A stretch of 64,000 nt of DNA from Seminavis robusta (GCA_903772945.1 CAICTM010000102.1:56658-120657), one strand, 5' to 3'. Positions 11,344 through 21,196 are shown, counted from the stretch's first letter. The notes: generated by a model not told the origin, from the letters alone. Program-made: numbers and translations.

Positions 11344-11564
11344 GAGCGATAACTTTTAGGAGCGAGAGCTCTGGATCCCGTCAGAGATAGCTCCAACAGC
11401 TATGCTGGCCTACAGCTCCAGCATGCACAGTTGGCTTATCTCCAGCAAAGCAGCAAGAATGGATCGTCCTTTCTACCATAGTTAAGAAAATAGTACGAAA
11501 GATTGAGACCGATCCTGATTAGCTTGTAGCCCCTTTGATACCGCAGCAGTTGATACCTATTCTG
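11344..11564 (+). repeat. right terminal direct repeat
   Basis: Near-identical to 7384-7604. Its last two bases overlap the TG that opens the adjoining gypsy LTR, so one element ends exactly where the other begins. Confidence 0.85.
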
Positions 11565-11990
11565 CAATACACGGCTCTTAGCCTTATTCGCGACTCGATC
11601 CTAGATAGGGTTTGAGTTCGACTCATGACTGAGTCTCTCGTGAATAGTCATTTGAGACAGGGTTCTCAATGACCGCGCTGGTCATACTAGGTTGATGATG
11701 AAACATCGCTCTAGATATTTAGCCAGCGTGGAGTACTTCCACGCTACTAGATCCAGGCTAGACAAACCTTCCACGCGTTCCGTTTTAGGATCGTGGAGAG
11801 ACGTAGGATTACTGCCGCAACCTACTCTATCACACTTTATAGTCTCCCGCGGGAAGCCAGATCTACGATCCCTTGATGATGATCTCTCTCGTTGATTAGT
11901 TTTCATAGCTTTCTAATCTCTCTCATAACTTTCATTCTCTCAAACTCAAAACACTCGAAAGATCTTTACACTAGCTTTTAGCGTAGTGCA
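11563..11990 (+). repeat. solo LTR of the gypsy family
   Basis: Begins TGCAATACACGGCTCTTAGC and ends CTTTTAGCGTAGTGCA, giving short inverted ends (TGCAATAC/GTAGTGCA). It is homologous to the LTRs at 35724-36146 (inverted), 49643-50077 and 53789-54203. No gypsy interior adjoins it on either side, so it is a solo LTR, the usual product of LTR-LTR recombination. Confidence 0.8.
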
Positions 11991-12159
11991 CTGAGTCATC
12001 ACCCCCTTTTTTGGTATTTCCTGCTTCCTGTTTCCTGCTTCCTGTTTCCTGTTCTGGTGAAGCCAAAATATAGGGATAGAGATAGGCACAAGCCAACTCT
12101 AAAAAATTTAGGGGTATGAATAAATCATGGTTATTCAAGGTTAGTGCACTCTACACAAT

Positions 12160-12357
12160 ATGCCAGCAGAAGCTACAAAAGTTACGGGTACATACGAGAT
12201 TGACAGCTGTAAAATTATGGTTAACGGGCGGCAACACACGACGAAGTCGGGTGTTGTCGCCAGGGCTAGCTTAAATAAAAAAGAAGGTTATAATGAGGGA
12301 ATGATACCGGGCGGCAACACACGACGAAGTCGGGTGTTGTCGCCAGAGCTAGCTTGA
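12160..12357 (+). CDS. possible 65-aa small ORF spanning the paired hairpins
   Basis: The ATG at 12160 opens a frame with ordinary composition (MPAEATKVTGTYEIDSCKIM at its start). It reads through the first hairpin as GRQHTTKSGVVARAS and through the second, 83 bases later, in another phase. No family is recognised. It may be a chance frame or a gene remnant disturbed by the hairpin duplication. Confidence 0.2.
   Translation: MPAEATKVTGTYEIDSCKIMVNGRQHTTKSGVVARASLNKKEGYNEGMIPGGNTRRSRVLSPELA
12227..12344. repeat. pair of identical 35-nt hairpins, 83 bp apart
   Basis: 12227-12261 and 12310-12344 are identical. Each forms a 16-bp stem with one mismatch and one G-T pair around a GAA loop (arms GGCGGCAACACACGAC and GTCGGGTGTTGTCGCC). 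Each is followed by CAGRGCTAGCTT. The spacer between them is AT-rich. Confidence 0.85.
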
Positions 12358-13431
12358 AAGAAGGGTGCAATCTCAAACATGTCATCCTTCTATCTGTCTT
12401 TCTGCCGAGGTATCGCAGCTCCCGCTGACTTAAATAGTAATAAGCCTGCAAAACACGAAGGACGGAAACAACCGTGCTTTGTTTCTAAAAGGGGCAGACT
12501 CTGGCTACTAGTCTAGTACAGTGTAGCTAGCTAGAGTTACTGGTAGCTAGTAGGTACGATAGTCTACCGTACAGTACCAGTACGATGTACCGTACCCTTA
12601 CTGTACGGCTTACGGTAGAACGTTCGTGAGGACTCCTCACGATTTAAACATAGAAGGGGGTCTGGGGGTGGCTCGTGCAATTTACTTTGGCTCTTTTGAA
12701 TAGGGGCAAAGAGTACAAAAGCTGATTCTGCAATTATGAGGTCAAGTTGAAGCGACTTCAGTGTGTTAAAGCATGCACTAGTAATTAGTAGGGATTGAGT
12801 GAAAAGAAATCCTTGTCACACTTTAAACCATCACTTTTGGGGATGGTTTGAGGAGTAAAAAGTCTTAATACTCTCCATGAACAGCACTAGGTGATTTAAC
12901 GACATGCTCATCAGGAGAAACGCCTAAGACATTTTATGCAAACCTTCATGCTTGCTGCTTTCCTTGGCTCGCGCAGCTTTCAGCTCTTGTGGTCAACCAA
13001 CAATTATTGTGACCAGTACCGGTACCAATAACACAATAGCAACACAATCGCAGAATGGCATGGATCAACAGCCTCCGTCGATCCATCGCTACTGCTATTA
13101 TCAAGTGTTTTATTGCTATGCCTTCTCTCCCTCATTGAATACCAATGGTAAACAGGAGATAAATCTAATGCACTAAGCTTGACCAACAAGAGTACTCGTG
13201 GTGTTGAATCAGAATTGATAGATCGAACGGCTGGTATGGAGAGAGGTAAGCCTGCCTACATGTGTTATCAAGGGTATTATTGAAGGTATATCTATGTTTT
13301 GTAACGTACACCTAGCAACTGATAGTACGATAGTGCTAGCTATCGGTAGCTCTCTAGCTAGCTGACAATGTAACATACCGACAGTAATGATAGCTAGTCG
13401 TGAAGTCCCAGACTAAAGGTCAAAGCTGGAG

Positions 13432-13945
13432 CTGTGGGAGCTGCCAAACTGTGACAAAAGCTCCCAAGCTGTGACAAAAGCTTTAAGCTGGGAGCTGCCA
13501 AACTGGGACAAAAGCTCCAAAAAATCCAAAATCACAATGGTAGGGGTTGCCCACTGGCTGAGCCACAGAGGTAGTGATTGCTAAAGATTCGATTCCAATT
13601 GTTTTCCACACACACCAAAGGCTCGTTTGCAACACTGAATCTCTCTCATTGAATTCCTATGAGAAATATGAGAGAAATACTCGCTTGGACGACAAGAGTG
13701 GTAGGTACCAGTAAGTGAAATCCCAGATTTGTTGTAAATCCCAGCCAAAAGCTCGAAGCGGGGCCAAAAGCTCGAAGCTGGGTGCTGCCAAGCTGGGCCA
13801 AAAGCTCCAAACTGGGCCAAAGCTTCAAGTTGGAAGCTGTCAAACTGGGCCAAAAGCTCCAAGCTGGGAGCTGCCAACAAGCTGGGCCAGAAGCTTCACG
13901 CTGGGAGCTGCCAAACTGGGCCAAAAGCTCCAAGCTGGGCCGTAG
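13432..13945. repeat. AGCTGGGAGCTGCCAAACTG minisatellite in two blocks
   Basis: Two blocks, about 13432-13520 and 13744-13945, are made of imperfect units containing CAAGCTGGGAGCTGCCAA, CTGGGCCAAAAGCT and variants. About 220 bp holding a dispersed repeat copy separate them. Open frames across the blocks are a by-product of the repeat. Confidence 0.75.
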
Positions 13946-14298
13946 TAGTAGCGGTAGTTGTGGTAGCAGTGGCAATAGTAGTGGTAGTGCCAACTAGCAT
14001 TCACAGCGCTAGTGGTAGCAATGCGGTGGCATTTGTTCGTTGCCTAGCTGCTTGTCACAAATTCATTATGGTATTGGTTGCCAAGTTGGTTGAATTGATC
14101 GGCAGTTGATTATTTGCTAGTACAGTATCGCTCAAACACCGTGAGGGTTTGTTGTTGTTACTATTGCTAGTATTTCGGTGGTCGCTCAGATGAACAGCAC
14201 TGTTTTTGGTCATTGCGCTGTCATGGCCGATATCCAGTTGGTTGTTGTTGCTGTTGCTGATTGATTGTTGGCCGCTCAAACGCCGCTGGTGAATGGTG

Positions 14299-14783
14299 CT
14301 ATTGCTGGATGTGAGGACAGGTGTCGTGTAAGAGACATTCCAGGTCAGTTGGAGTGCATTTGGCTTTCACCTCAAAAATTCCCAATGTTTCGAACTGATT
14401 CACATACACTACAGTCTCTTTTCCCACGACTTTGTTTGAAACACCATTGGTACGATTCCCGGCCTGGTTGTCATGATCACGGAGCATGACAGGCGGTACT
14501 TCATTCCTTGGTGCTGTCTCTTTTCCCACTGCTTTGTTCAAAACACCATTGGTACGATTCCCAGCCTGGTTGTCATGATCACAGAGCGTGACAGGCGGTA
14601 CTTCATTCCTTGGTGCTTTTCATGCTGGGAATTTTGACGGTGCCGACGCTTTGGGAGATGGTGTTGGTGTTGGTGCTTCTGGCGGACCTTCTTGTTCTTC
14701 TTGGATGCCATTATTTCTGGTCTTGGCTTGTAATAATTTCACTGGGAATGGTATTGGAATAGCTGGCTGGTATTGTGAACTGA
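14299..14783 (-). pseudogene. decayed ORF with a duplicated 34-residue unit
   Basis: On the minus strand the frame from about 14783 to 14299 reads as ordinary protein, broken by one in-frame TGA near 14627. It has a Pro/Thr-rich part (EEQEGPPEAPTPTPSPKA), then two copies of a unit containing PRNEVPPV, DHDNQAGNRTNGV and NKxVGKET, then a tail with CTPTDLECLLHDTC. No family is recognised. The unit duplication corresponds to the 102-bp DNA tandem at 14414-14617. There is no clear ATG. It is probably a gene or transposon fragment. Confidence 0.35.
14414..14617. repeat. 102-bp tandem duplication, two copies
   Basis: Copies start at 14414 and 14516, each with GTCTCTTTTCCCAC, CACCATTGGTACGATTCCC, CTGGTTGTCATGATCAC and GACAGGCGGTACTTCATTCC. 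The period is a multiple of three, so the minus-strand frame is kept across both copies. Confidence 0.85.
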
Positions 14784-15176
14784 TTCAATTCTATTTTATG
14801 CTCGAGCTTGTCTACCACCAATGCCAGCCTTCTATGGGCGGGAAACTCGAGCCAGCTGAAGCATTGCCAGTAAAGCACTCCTGATGGCCAGCGGTGCGTG
14901 AATAGATCCAGCGTCTGGCTTCAGGCCGAACCTTCCTGCCCTAAATTGCAACCCGCTCGCGATAAAACATCTTCCTCACTTTTTAGCGATGGCGGGAAAG
15001 TATATTCAGGAGATAGGACGTTGCAGTTGGCTTCGATTCACTCTTGGTGATGTCCTTAGAACAATGGACAACTAGCGGTCTTCACCGCCCCTCTCTCTGT
15101 AACCTCTCCACTCTTAGAGAACTTTACCTCCAGCGAGTGTTCCTTCTTTCTTGAGGTCAACTACTAGGGTTTCGCA

Positions 15177-16253
15177 ATGGCTCGTCTTGTGCTCAAGAAG
15201 AGCAAGGCGCCGTCATCATCAACACGCCATTGGAATCGGTCGCCGAATCTGGGTCTCATTGCCTTGGTCTCTATCCTACTCTTTACCCACTATGGACAGT
15301 CCAATATAGGCTCATATACCAGCTTGTTAAACAGCATGGAAGAATCCTCATATCTCTTGGCCCAATCGGCCACCAATACGGCGACGAAACAAACATCTTC
15401 ATTTTTGCATGGACACGATAAACACGATGGCAGCAGTGACGATTTTGACTTTTTGATGTGTGTCAAGGACGTGTTGGATAATCTACCCATTGGCAAGGGA
15501 CGACTCGCCGCGCGACGCAATCCCAAACGTCTCAACATTGTCTTTGCGCACCACTTTGATGCCAACAATGGACCCAAAAAGTGGAATGCCAAGGATCGCT
15601 TTCAGCCCATGCCGCAACTGCAAAAGGCAGATGCTGGTTCCGCCAAAAGTTGTGTCGTTTGGGAAGTGGGGGCTCATGAACGAGCAGAAGATTCACGAAC
15701 GCTACTCGAACAGTATCCCGACTGCACCTATCATGCCTTTGAGCCGATACCCACGTTCTTCGACAATTTACAACGCAACTGGAAGGACGAGCCTCGCATG
15801 CATACGCACAATTTTGGTATTGGAGTCAAGGATGATGTCTTTCAAGTGGATCCTAACTCTTTGCATAGTCAAAGCACGTATATAGGTGACTATGCGACTG
15901 ATCGTGGTGACGACGGTGACGTGAACTATAACCACAACAATCAAGGAGGAGGAGCCGGTTTGCATGCTCACATCAAGTCCTTTGAACACACAGTGGCCGA
16001 AGCTGGTGGACAATATCCCACTTTGATGCACATGAATTGCGAAGGCTGTGAATGGGAGTTGCTGCCCAGTGGCATGGACGTGGGCTTTATACAACGCATT
16101 CCTATCATTCAAATTGGCTTTCACAATTATGGCGAAAAGGAAGGGCTCGGTGGACGCGCATGGCAGCTGTGCGAGATTCGACAACGTCTCAGTCAATCGC
16201 ACCGCATGGTCAAGGGAGTGCCTTTTGCGTGGGAGCGATGGATCAAGAAGTAG
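15177..16253 (+). CDS. FkbM-family methyltransferase, type II membrane protein
   Basis: A single-exon 358-aa frame from the ATG at 15177. Residues 25-39 are hydrophobic after a short basic N-terminus, giving a signal-anchor typical of Golgi type II enzymes. The catalytic region runs from about 160 to 355. WEVGAHERAEDS at 162-173 is the AdoMet-binding glycine motif, FEP at 188-190 the acidic end of the next strand, and MNCEGCEWELLP at 286-297 corresponds to the family's D/N-xEG-xE block. FkbM enzymes O-methylate sugars or small metabolites; the substrate here is unknown. Lumenal glycan methylation is inferred from topology. The length fits the family plus a stem region. Its neighbour downstream, a broken SGNH hydrolase, is convergent and need not be related. 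Confidence 0.75.
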   Translation: MARLVLKKSKAPSSSTRHWNRSPNLGLIALVSILLFTHYGQSNIGSYTSLLNSMEESSYLLAQSATNTATKQTSSFLHGHDKHDGSSDDFDFLMCVKDVLDNLPIGKGRLAARRNPKRLNIVFAHHFDANNGPKKWNAKDRFQPMPQLQKADAGSAKSCVVWEVGAHERAEDSRTLLEQYPDCTYHAFEPIPTFFDNLQRNWKDEPRMHTHNFGIGVKDDVFQVDPNSLHSQSTYIGDYATDRGDDGDVNYNHNNQGGGAGLHAHIKSFEHTVAEAGGQYPTLMHMNCEGCEWELLPSGMDVGFIQRIPIIQIGFHNYGEKEGLGGRAWQLCEIRQRLSQSHRMVKGVPFAWERWIKK

Positions 16254-16546
16254 TCACATGACAACCAGAAGCCGACCCCATCAAAGCAGGTTCAGTCATC
16301 GAGATGCGACCCTTGACGATGACATTACCTGCATGACATAACTGACGAACGTCGAGGCTTGATGTGTCAACTGCGTGTCGAGACATGGATGGCACTTCCC
16401 TCATCACCTACTATTGATGACATGAAAGCCACATGGCGTCAATGCAGTTCATGAACTCTACTGTGATGCTATCTTTGTAGTATCTCCACAGCCCAGTGCT
16501 TCATCAATGATTTGAAAGTTTGCAGCAGGTTGATAAAGAAAGTCAT

Positions 16547-17509
16547 TCACGAGCTCTTGGTCAACTCTACTGTATCATTGGTGAGAAAAAGGTCCGTCGC
16601 AGTGAAGAACTCGACACCTTGCCGGCTCGTCGCGAAGCATTCCAAACGTTCATTCTCTTGCATGATCTCAATCCAAATATCCGAGTCGGCCAGTAGTTCT
16701 TCACCACGAGGCAAGATGGAGTTGAGCATAATGGCTTGAGCAATCGAATTATCTCCACAAGGTTGACAATACAAGCTGTTGTGGTATCGTGGCTACAGGC
16801 AGGATTGCCAATATCCTAGTACGACTGTACTGGAAAAGGATGGGAATGGTTGTTTAGAGGACGTCATACGCAATCAAGGCAGCACACCCACATCACAGCC
16901 GTATCGACTTAAAACAGCTTACAAGTACTACATCGAGGCGCCAGCACAACGTTCATTTGACCCGATCAAGATCCAAATGACGGACCGATTTAACTCTGGT
17001 GGGACCTCGCCATCTTGGATTCGATAGAGCAGATTTGTACAGATATCGCTGTCAATACCCAGACCGAGGCCGAACAGATCGGCGTTTGGATCACGAAGGA
17101 GACTCTCATAGGCTGTTCGTTCCTTGACAAAGACGAACTCGCCCACTCCCAGAGCGCTGCCTGTAAACCATTTGGTAATGGAATCGCCATATAAGACCAG
17201 ATTCGGAGTCCTCTTTTTGGACTTTGCGTCTGTGACGGCATCATGAGCGTTCTTTTTGTGTTGGCTTCTCCACAGCGTCACGAACGAGCCGTAGTTTTCT
17301 CCTGTCACTTGACTCCAAAAGGCTGGGGCAAGTGCATTCTTTGCCATCGTCCCCATAGGACGCACACCGATCTTCAGGCGAGACACTATACATTGTTCTT
17401 TTTTCATCCAAGAATACATGCATCCCATGCCACACAGCTGCCATAAATGATGGATATGTGGAAATCTTGAAGTGGACGCATGAAAAGGCAGTCCCTGGGA
17501 TTGAAGCAC
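16547..17509 (-). pseudogene. SGNH/GDSL-type hydrolase, broken
   Basis: The minus-strand frame at 17509-16928 holds PNLVLYGDSIT (block I serine), GLGIDSDICTNLLYRIQDGE (block II glycine region) and ILIGSN (block III asparagine), an order typical of PAF-acetylhydrolase-like SGNH enzymes. The expected continuation is out of frame. A piece resembling C-x4-DVVLV sits one frame over near 16935, VNLVEIIRLLKP near 16760 in a second frame, and MLNSILPRGEELL near 16715 in a third. The C-terminal D-x-x-H block is not found before the stop at 16547. An intron could explain one gap but not all the shifts, so I call it a pseudogene. No convincing ATG precedes the conserved part; MGTMAKNALAP is a candidate. 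Confidence 0.6.
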
Positions 17510-17944
17510 GTGCGCTATACAAATGGCAATTTGGAATGCCTCAGATATAGGTTCATAAAAATGGCTATCGAACGGTCATTTCAAGCTTCCAGATCTATCG
17601 AAGTGAAGTGATGCAATGGCTGCCCTGGCTCTACCGGTATGCTGGATTACACTATATGTGGTTTAGGTACCGGCATGGTTAGGAAAGATTCATTCAAAAG
17701 TCATGGTGTCTACTGGCACATTAGTTTCGATATCCTCATCACTGCGACATGTTCAGGCTGGCAGAAGCTTCTAAGCAACCCTTGCAGCGAAGCTACATTC
17801 TTGCGTGAGCACAAAAATTCCTTTTGGTGGTGTTGCCTTCCAAACGTAGTTTATAATGTAGTCTTTCGAAGCAGGAAAGAGAGAAAGAAGTGTTACTCTA
17901 AACCACAATCATCAGCGACCAAAACATAGAACTCTGACCATGGG

Positions 17945-20176
17945 TCATCCAAGCGTACCTAAATAGATTGCTGCCTGCATTAAATCAAATGCATCCAAAG
18001 TCGAAGGCAGTCGAATCCCGTATTCGGATCTGAACTTTGCCGTCACGTCGGCATCTATTTGATATGGCAAATCAGCAGTCTCTTCAAAGCGGAAACCAAC
18101 GAACTCGGCTTCAATTGAGGCAAACGAGGGAAATTCGTCAATGGCACCTCGAAATAGATTGGTATAAAATCGGCGCGTTTCGTTCATCAAGCCGTCAATT
18201 TCAGAACCTGTTGGGGGGCGAATGGTTGCTTCAGGAAACAACCCAAACTCAAAGGTTCCTTCGACCACCACCTCATGGAGACAAGAGCATTCAGCACAGG
18301 TGCAATTGACATTACAATCCACACGAATGATGGAAATGGGCCGGATGGCACACATGCCCTTTGGTACCGTACCAGAGAGTGCATTGTTGAGTAGATTCAA
18401 ATTTTCCATGGATATCATACCAACCCAAGGTAAGGGTATAGTCCCTTCCAAACGTGGGTTGCTGTGAATGTCCAATCGGGTCAGCAATTCCAAACGGCCA
18501 AGCTGGGACGGTAATCTTCCAGATAGAATATTTCGCTCCAACGAAAGTTCCTTTAGGCGACTCAATAGTCCGAGCTCCGATGGCACCACATCAGTTAGAT
18601 TGTTGCTTCCAAGGCTCAAAAGGCGCAAGGAGGTCATCAGACCCAACTCTGATAGAATGCTCCCAGATAGATTGTTTCCTTCCAAGTTGAGTTCCTCAAG
18701 GGAAGTCATACCCTGCAGCGTTGACGGTAAGGTGTCTTGGAAATTGTTTTCTCCCAACATCAGACCGGTAAGGTTGAGCATTGAACCCACCTCCGAAGGA
18801 ATGGATCCCGAAATACGGTTTAAACTCAAATCTAGGGTTGCAAGTGAGGCAAAAAGTCCGATTTCTGTGGGTAGAGGACCGGAAAGTCCGCCGGGTGACA
18901 CAGTCAAAGTTGATAATGACGCCAGCAGGGAAATCTCTGGGGGAAGGCTACCAGAGAGTTCGTTCAACTTAAGGGCACTCACTCTGCCAGAGCCATCACA
19001 CTGGTTCTCCCCATTCCAAAAGCACTCGGAAACATCATTTCGCAACCAAAAAGTCTGTTGGTTTCCCCACACGTCACCAGATGTACTATAGTACATTGTC
19101 GCTAACGCAAACAGCTGTCGCCTTTGCCATTGGGGAAGGGTTGAAAATTGTGGATGTAGCAAAATCCAATCCATGGCCTTTGCTTGGGGCGTGGTTCCGT
19201 TTGTATCGAGCGAAATGGTTCTTTGTGTGTATTCCGGAAGAAAGAAGCTGACCTCCGTCGGACTTTGACTTGGTGAACCAGAGGGATGGGATGAAGGGGA
19301 TGTGGACGGTGCCGCACTGTAACTAGGGTGTTGGCTTGGCGCCTGGGATGGAGACGATGAGCTACTGGGTGCTGGACTGGGCATGAGACTTGGATCTTCA
19401 GTCGGTTTGTTGGCTGACACTCCTGCCCATATGCCCACTGCGATTCCAATAGTAATGAGGACAAAGCATATTCCTACTGCAATCCACAGGGTTCGTCGTT
19501 GAGGATCCTCAGAATCGACTTGGATGGCAACTGCTAGCTCTAGTTCCTCCACCGCCACAGCTTCCAACAGATGAGGATAATCCTTCTCGTCGTCCAATGT
19601 GTTGTCATCCGCTTCCTGCCTTTTTTGACTGCCACCGCTTTCGCTGGCCTCCATCTTTAACGCATCTTGGCCTGTGGCAGGGTCTTCCCCATTAAGGGTG
19701 ACACTCGAGTTATCAGCGGTTTTTGCGACATCCACTGCTGTACCAGGAACAAACATGTCGCTGTCGCTGCGTGCTCCTGCCGCTGCTGTGCCAGGAGCAG
19801 AGACATCTCCGACGCTACGAATTCCTTCCACTGCAACTGCTGTGCCGGGAACAGCGTTATCGCTGTCGCTGCGTACTCCTTTTTGGTCTTTGCTTTGCTT
19901 CTTTCGGAGACCACGTCCTGTTTTGGTTTTCATGGCACTCTTGGTACTATCAATACTAGCCACACTACTAGTAGCAGAAGATTTGGAAGCTTTCTTTCGT
20001 TCCTTGTAAGCAGTCCTTGACCCCGGAAAAGCTCCCACTCGTGTTGGTGGTACTGGTAGCGAAGAAGCGCCCACTTCATCAGAGGCCATTTCTTCCTTCT
20101 CTTCCTCGAATGATCCACCCTTTCTCAAAGGACTTGCCTCTGCATGCTGCTTACATTCCGTACTGTCTTTGTTCAT
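17945..20176 (-). CDS. membrane-anchored leucine-rich-repeat protein
   Basis: 743 aa from the ATG at 20176. The N-terminus (1-229) is a charged, Ser-rich cytoplasmic region with three RSDSD/VPGTAV-like repeats. One transmembrane helix spans about 230-253 (LWIAVGICFVLITIGIAVG). A Pro/Ser-rich stalk covers about 258-310, then an N-cap with WLRNDVSECFWNG. About nine plant-type LRRs follow (e.g. LSGSLPPEISLLASL, LSGSILSELGLMTSL), then a Cys-rich cap (CNVNCTCAECSC). The last 90 residues form a further domain with a pattern like EIDGLMNETRRFYTNLF that could be SEA-like. Receptor or adhesion function is inferred from architecture. The frame ends soon after TTTAG|GTACGC, which could be a splice donor, so the C-terminus may be longer. 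Confidence 0.75.
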   Translation of the reverse strand: MNKDSTECKQHAEASPLRKGGSFEEEKEEMASDEVGASSLPVPPTRVGAFPGSRTAYKERKKASKSSATSSVASIDSTKSAMKTKTGRGLRKKQSKDQKGVRSDSDNAVPGTAVAVEGIRSVGDVSAPGTAAAGARSDSDMFVPGTAVDVAKTADNSSVTLNGEDPATGQDALKMEASESGGSQKRQEADDNTLDDEKDYPHLLEAVAVEELELAVAIQVDSEDPQRRTLWIAVGICFVLITIGIAVGIWAGVSANKPTEDPSLMPSPAPSSSSSPSQAPSQHPSYSAAPSTSPSSHPSGSPSQSPTEVSFFLPEYTQRTISLDTNGTTPQAKAMDWILLHPQFSTLPQWQRRQLFALATMYYSTSGDVWGNQQTFWLRNDVSECFWNGENQCDGSGRVSALKLNELSGSLPPEISLLASLSTLTVSPGGLSGPLPTEIGLFASLATLDLSLNRISGSIPSEVGSMLNLTGLMLGENNFQDTLPSTLQGMTSLEELNLEGNNLSGSILSELGLMTSLRLLSLGSNNLTDVVPSELGLLSRLKELSLERNILSGRLPSQLGRLELLTRLDIHSNPRLEGTIPLPWVGMISMENLNLLNNALSGTVPKGMCAIRPISIIRVDCNVNCTCAECSCLHEVVVEGTFEFGLFPEATIRPPTGSEIDGLMNETRRFYTNLFRGAIDEFPSFASIEAEFVGFRFEETADLPYQIDADVTAKFRSEYGIRLPSTLDAFDLMQAAIYLGTLG

Positions 20177-20800
20177 CTTTCCTGGCAGCGAATAAATAAT
20201 TGGTATCAAGGTTTACAATGCAGTTACTATCGGGGAAATGGATCCATGTCAGAGGGGCCAAAGGTTGTGGTGCTGCAGTGCTCGAGATCTTTCATAAATA
20301 TGCTGTCACAGCAGCTGTCACGCGGCGGTGTTGAGAAGACTGTTGGCGAAAGATCGAGAAATAAGCCTGCAAAACAGTGCTTAAAGCTTTCCACGCCACA
20401 CGCAAGGTGACTTCCTCTTTTCAAGGCCTTCGCACTTTGTCCGGCCGCGGGATTTGTTGCAAAAGGCCGATTTCAGTGGCCAGGAAAGTCGGAGAATCGA
20501 ATCGGAGGTGGAATGAGTCGAGTCCTCCCCAGTCAGGAAGATACAGCGTATCGTAAGGTACGTAGCAATGGCATACGAAGAGCATCATCGACCATCGGAC
20601 GGACTTCCTGTTGCGATATTCCCGAAGGCCAATTTGACGTATGTGGCATGTGGCAACCAAAAGCAAGAAATGCCGATCATGCTACCCGTATTCGATCCTC
20701 GCATAAAACGAGAGCACAGATCTAGCAATATCAACAGCACAAAGCAAGCAAGCAGGTTTTCTCTATCAACTTTTAATCGATTCGACACAAAACCAGCACC

Positions 20801-21196
20801 ATGAAGGAAGACTACTTTGAAAGAGCCAAGAACTACGGATTCGCCCCTCAACTGGACATCTTGGCTGCCCTCTCCCGTTCAGACACGGTTGTCCTCGATG
20901 TTCGACGAGAAGAGGAGATTGCCGAGACAGGAAAAGTGCAGGGAAATGGACAATGGAAGAGCACCGGTTGTACTCCAAGCGCGTGTCCCAAGCTTGCCGC
21001 CGACCCAACCCAGTTTGTGCAAGACAAGGAGACCCCCGTAGTCATTTATTGCCGCAGCGGTCGAAGAGCCGTCAAGGCTCAGGAGATTCTCGAGCAGAGC
21101 GGATTCACCAAGGTCATGAACGCCGGCGGCTACGATGATTTGATGGATATGCTCAACTGGCAGCAACGTGACAATAACCAAAATGCCAGGAGCTAG
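20801..21196 (+). CDS. single-domain rhodanese (sulfurtransferase)
   Basis: 131 aa from the ATG at 20801, one exon. The rhodanese fold covers about residues 15-122: VVLDVRREEE near 30-39 is the family's D-x-R motif, and VIYCRSGRRA at 81-90 holds the active-site loop with catalytic Cys84. A NAGGYDDL segment follows, as in one-domain rhodaneses of the thiosulfate:cyanide type. It would carry persulfide sulfur; acceptor and compartment are not evident, and I see no clear targeting peptide. It is divergent from the LRR gene, whose start is about 620 bp away. Confidence 0.8.
   Translation: MKEDYFERAKNYGFAPQLDILAALSRSDTVVLDVRREEEIAETGKVQGNGQWKSTGCTPSACPKLAADPTQFVQDKETPVVIYCRSGRRAVKAQEILEQSGFTKVMNAGGYDDLMDMLNWQQRDNNQNARS

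Larger units (their letters stand above)
7384..11564 (+). mobile_element. element with 221-bp direct terminal repeats (LARD/LTR-like)
   Basis: Direct repeats at 7384-7604 and 11344-11564 have equal length and differ at only four positions in my comparison, so the insertion is fairly recent. The interior has one long ORF (9287-10939) and no reverse transcriptase, integrase or transposase that I can see, as in a non-autonomous LTR retrotransposon. Neither repeat has clear TG...CA ends. No target duplication can be checked, because the left end interrupts a zinc-finger ORF and the right end abuts a gypsy LTR. LTR class is therefore inference. Confidence 0.65.
11991..14298. other. repeat-rich gene-poor stretch
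   Basis: Holds a TTCCTG-type microsatellite at about 12017-12055, the hairpin pair, a GTAC/CTAG-rich patch at 12500-12620, copies of the CCCTCATTGAAT dispersed repeat (about 13120-13260 and 13625-13710) and an AGCTGGGAGCTGCC minisatellite. The last 250 bases have an Asn/Gln-rich minus-strand frame (14055-14279) that may belong with the decayed ORF next to it. I see no intact gene. Confidence 0.5.

Noticed and set aside
11563-11990. Pairing this LTR with 7384-7604 as ends of one element
   Set aside because: The two sequences are unrelated; the true partner of 7384-7604 is 11344-11564.
12160-12344. CRISPR-like reading of the twin hairpins
   Set aside because: Only two copies, a spacer of 48 bases that is not array-like, no cas genes, and a eukaryotic context.
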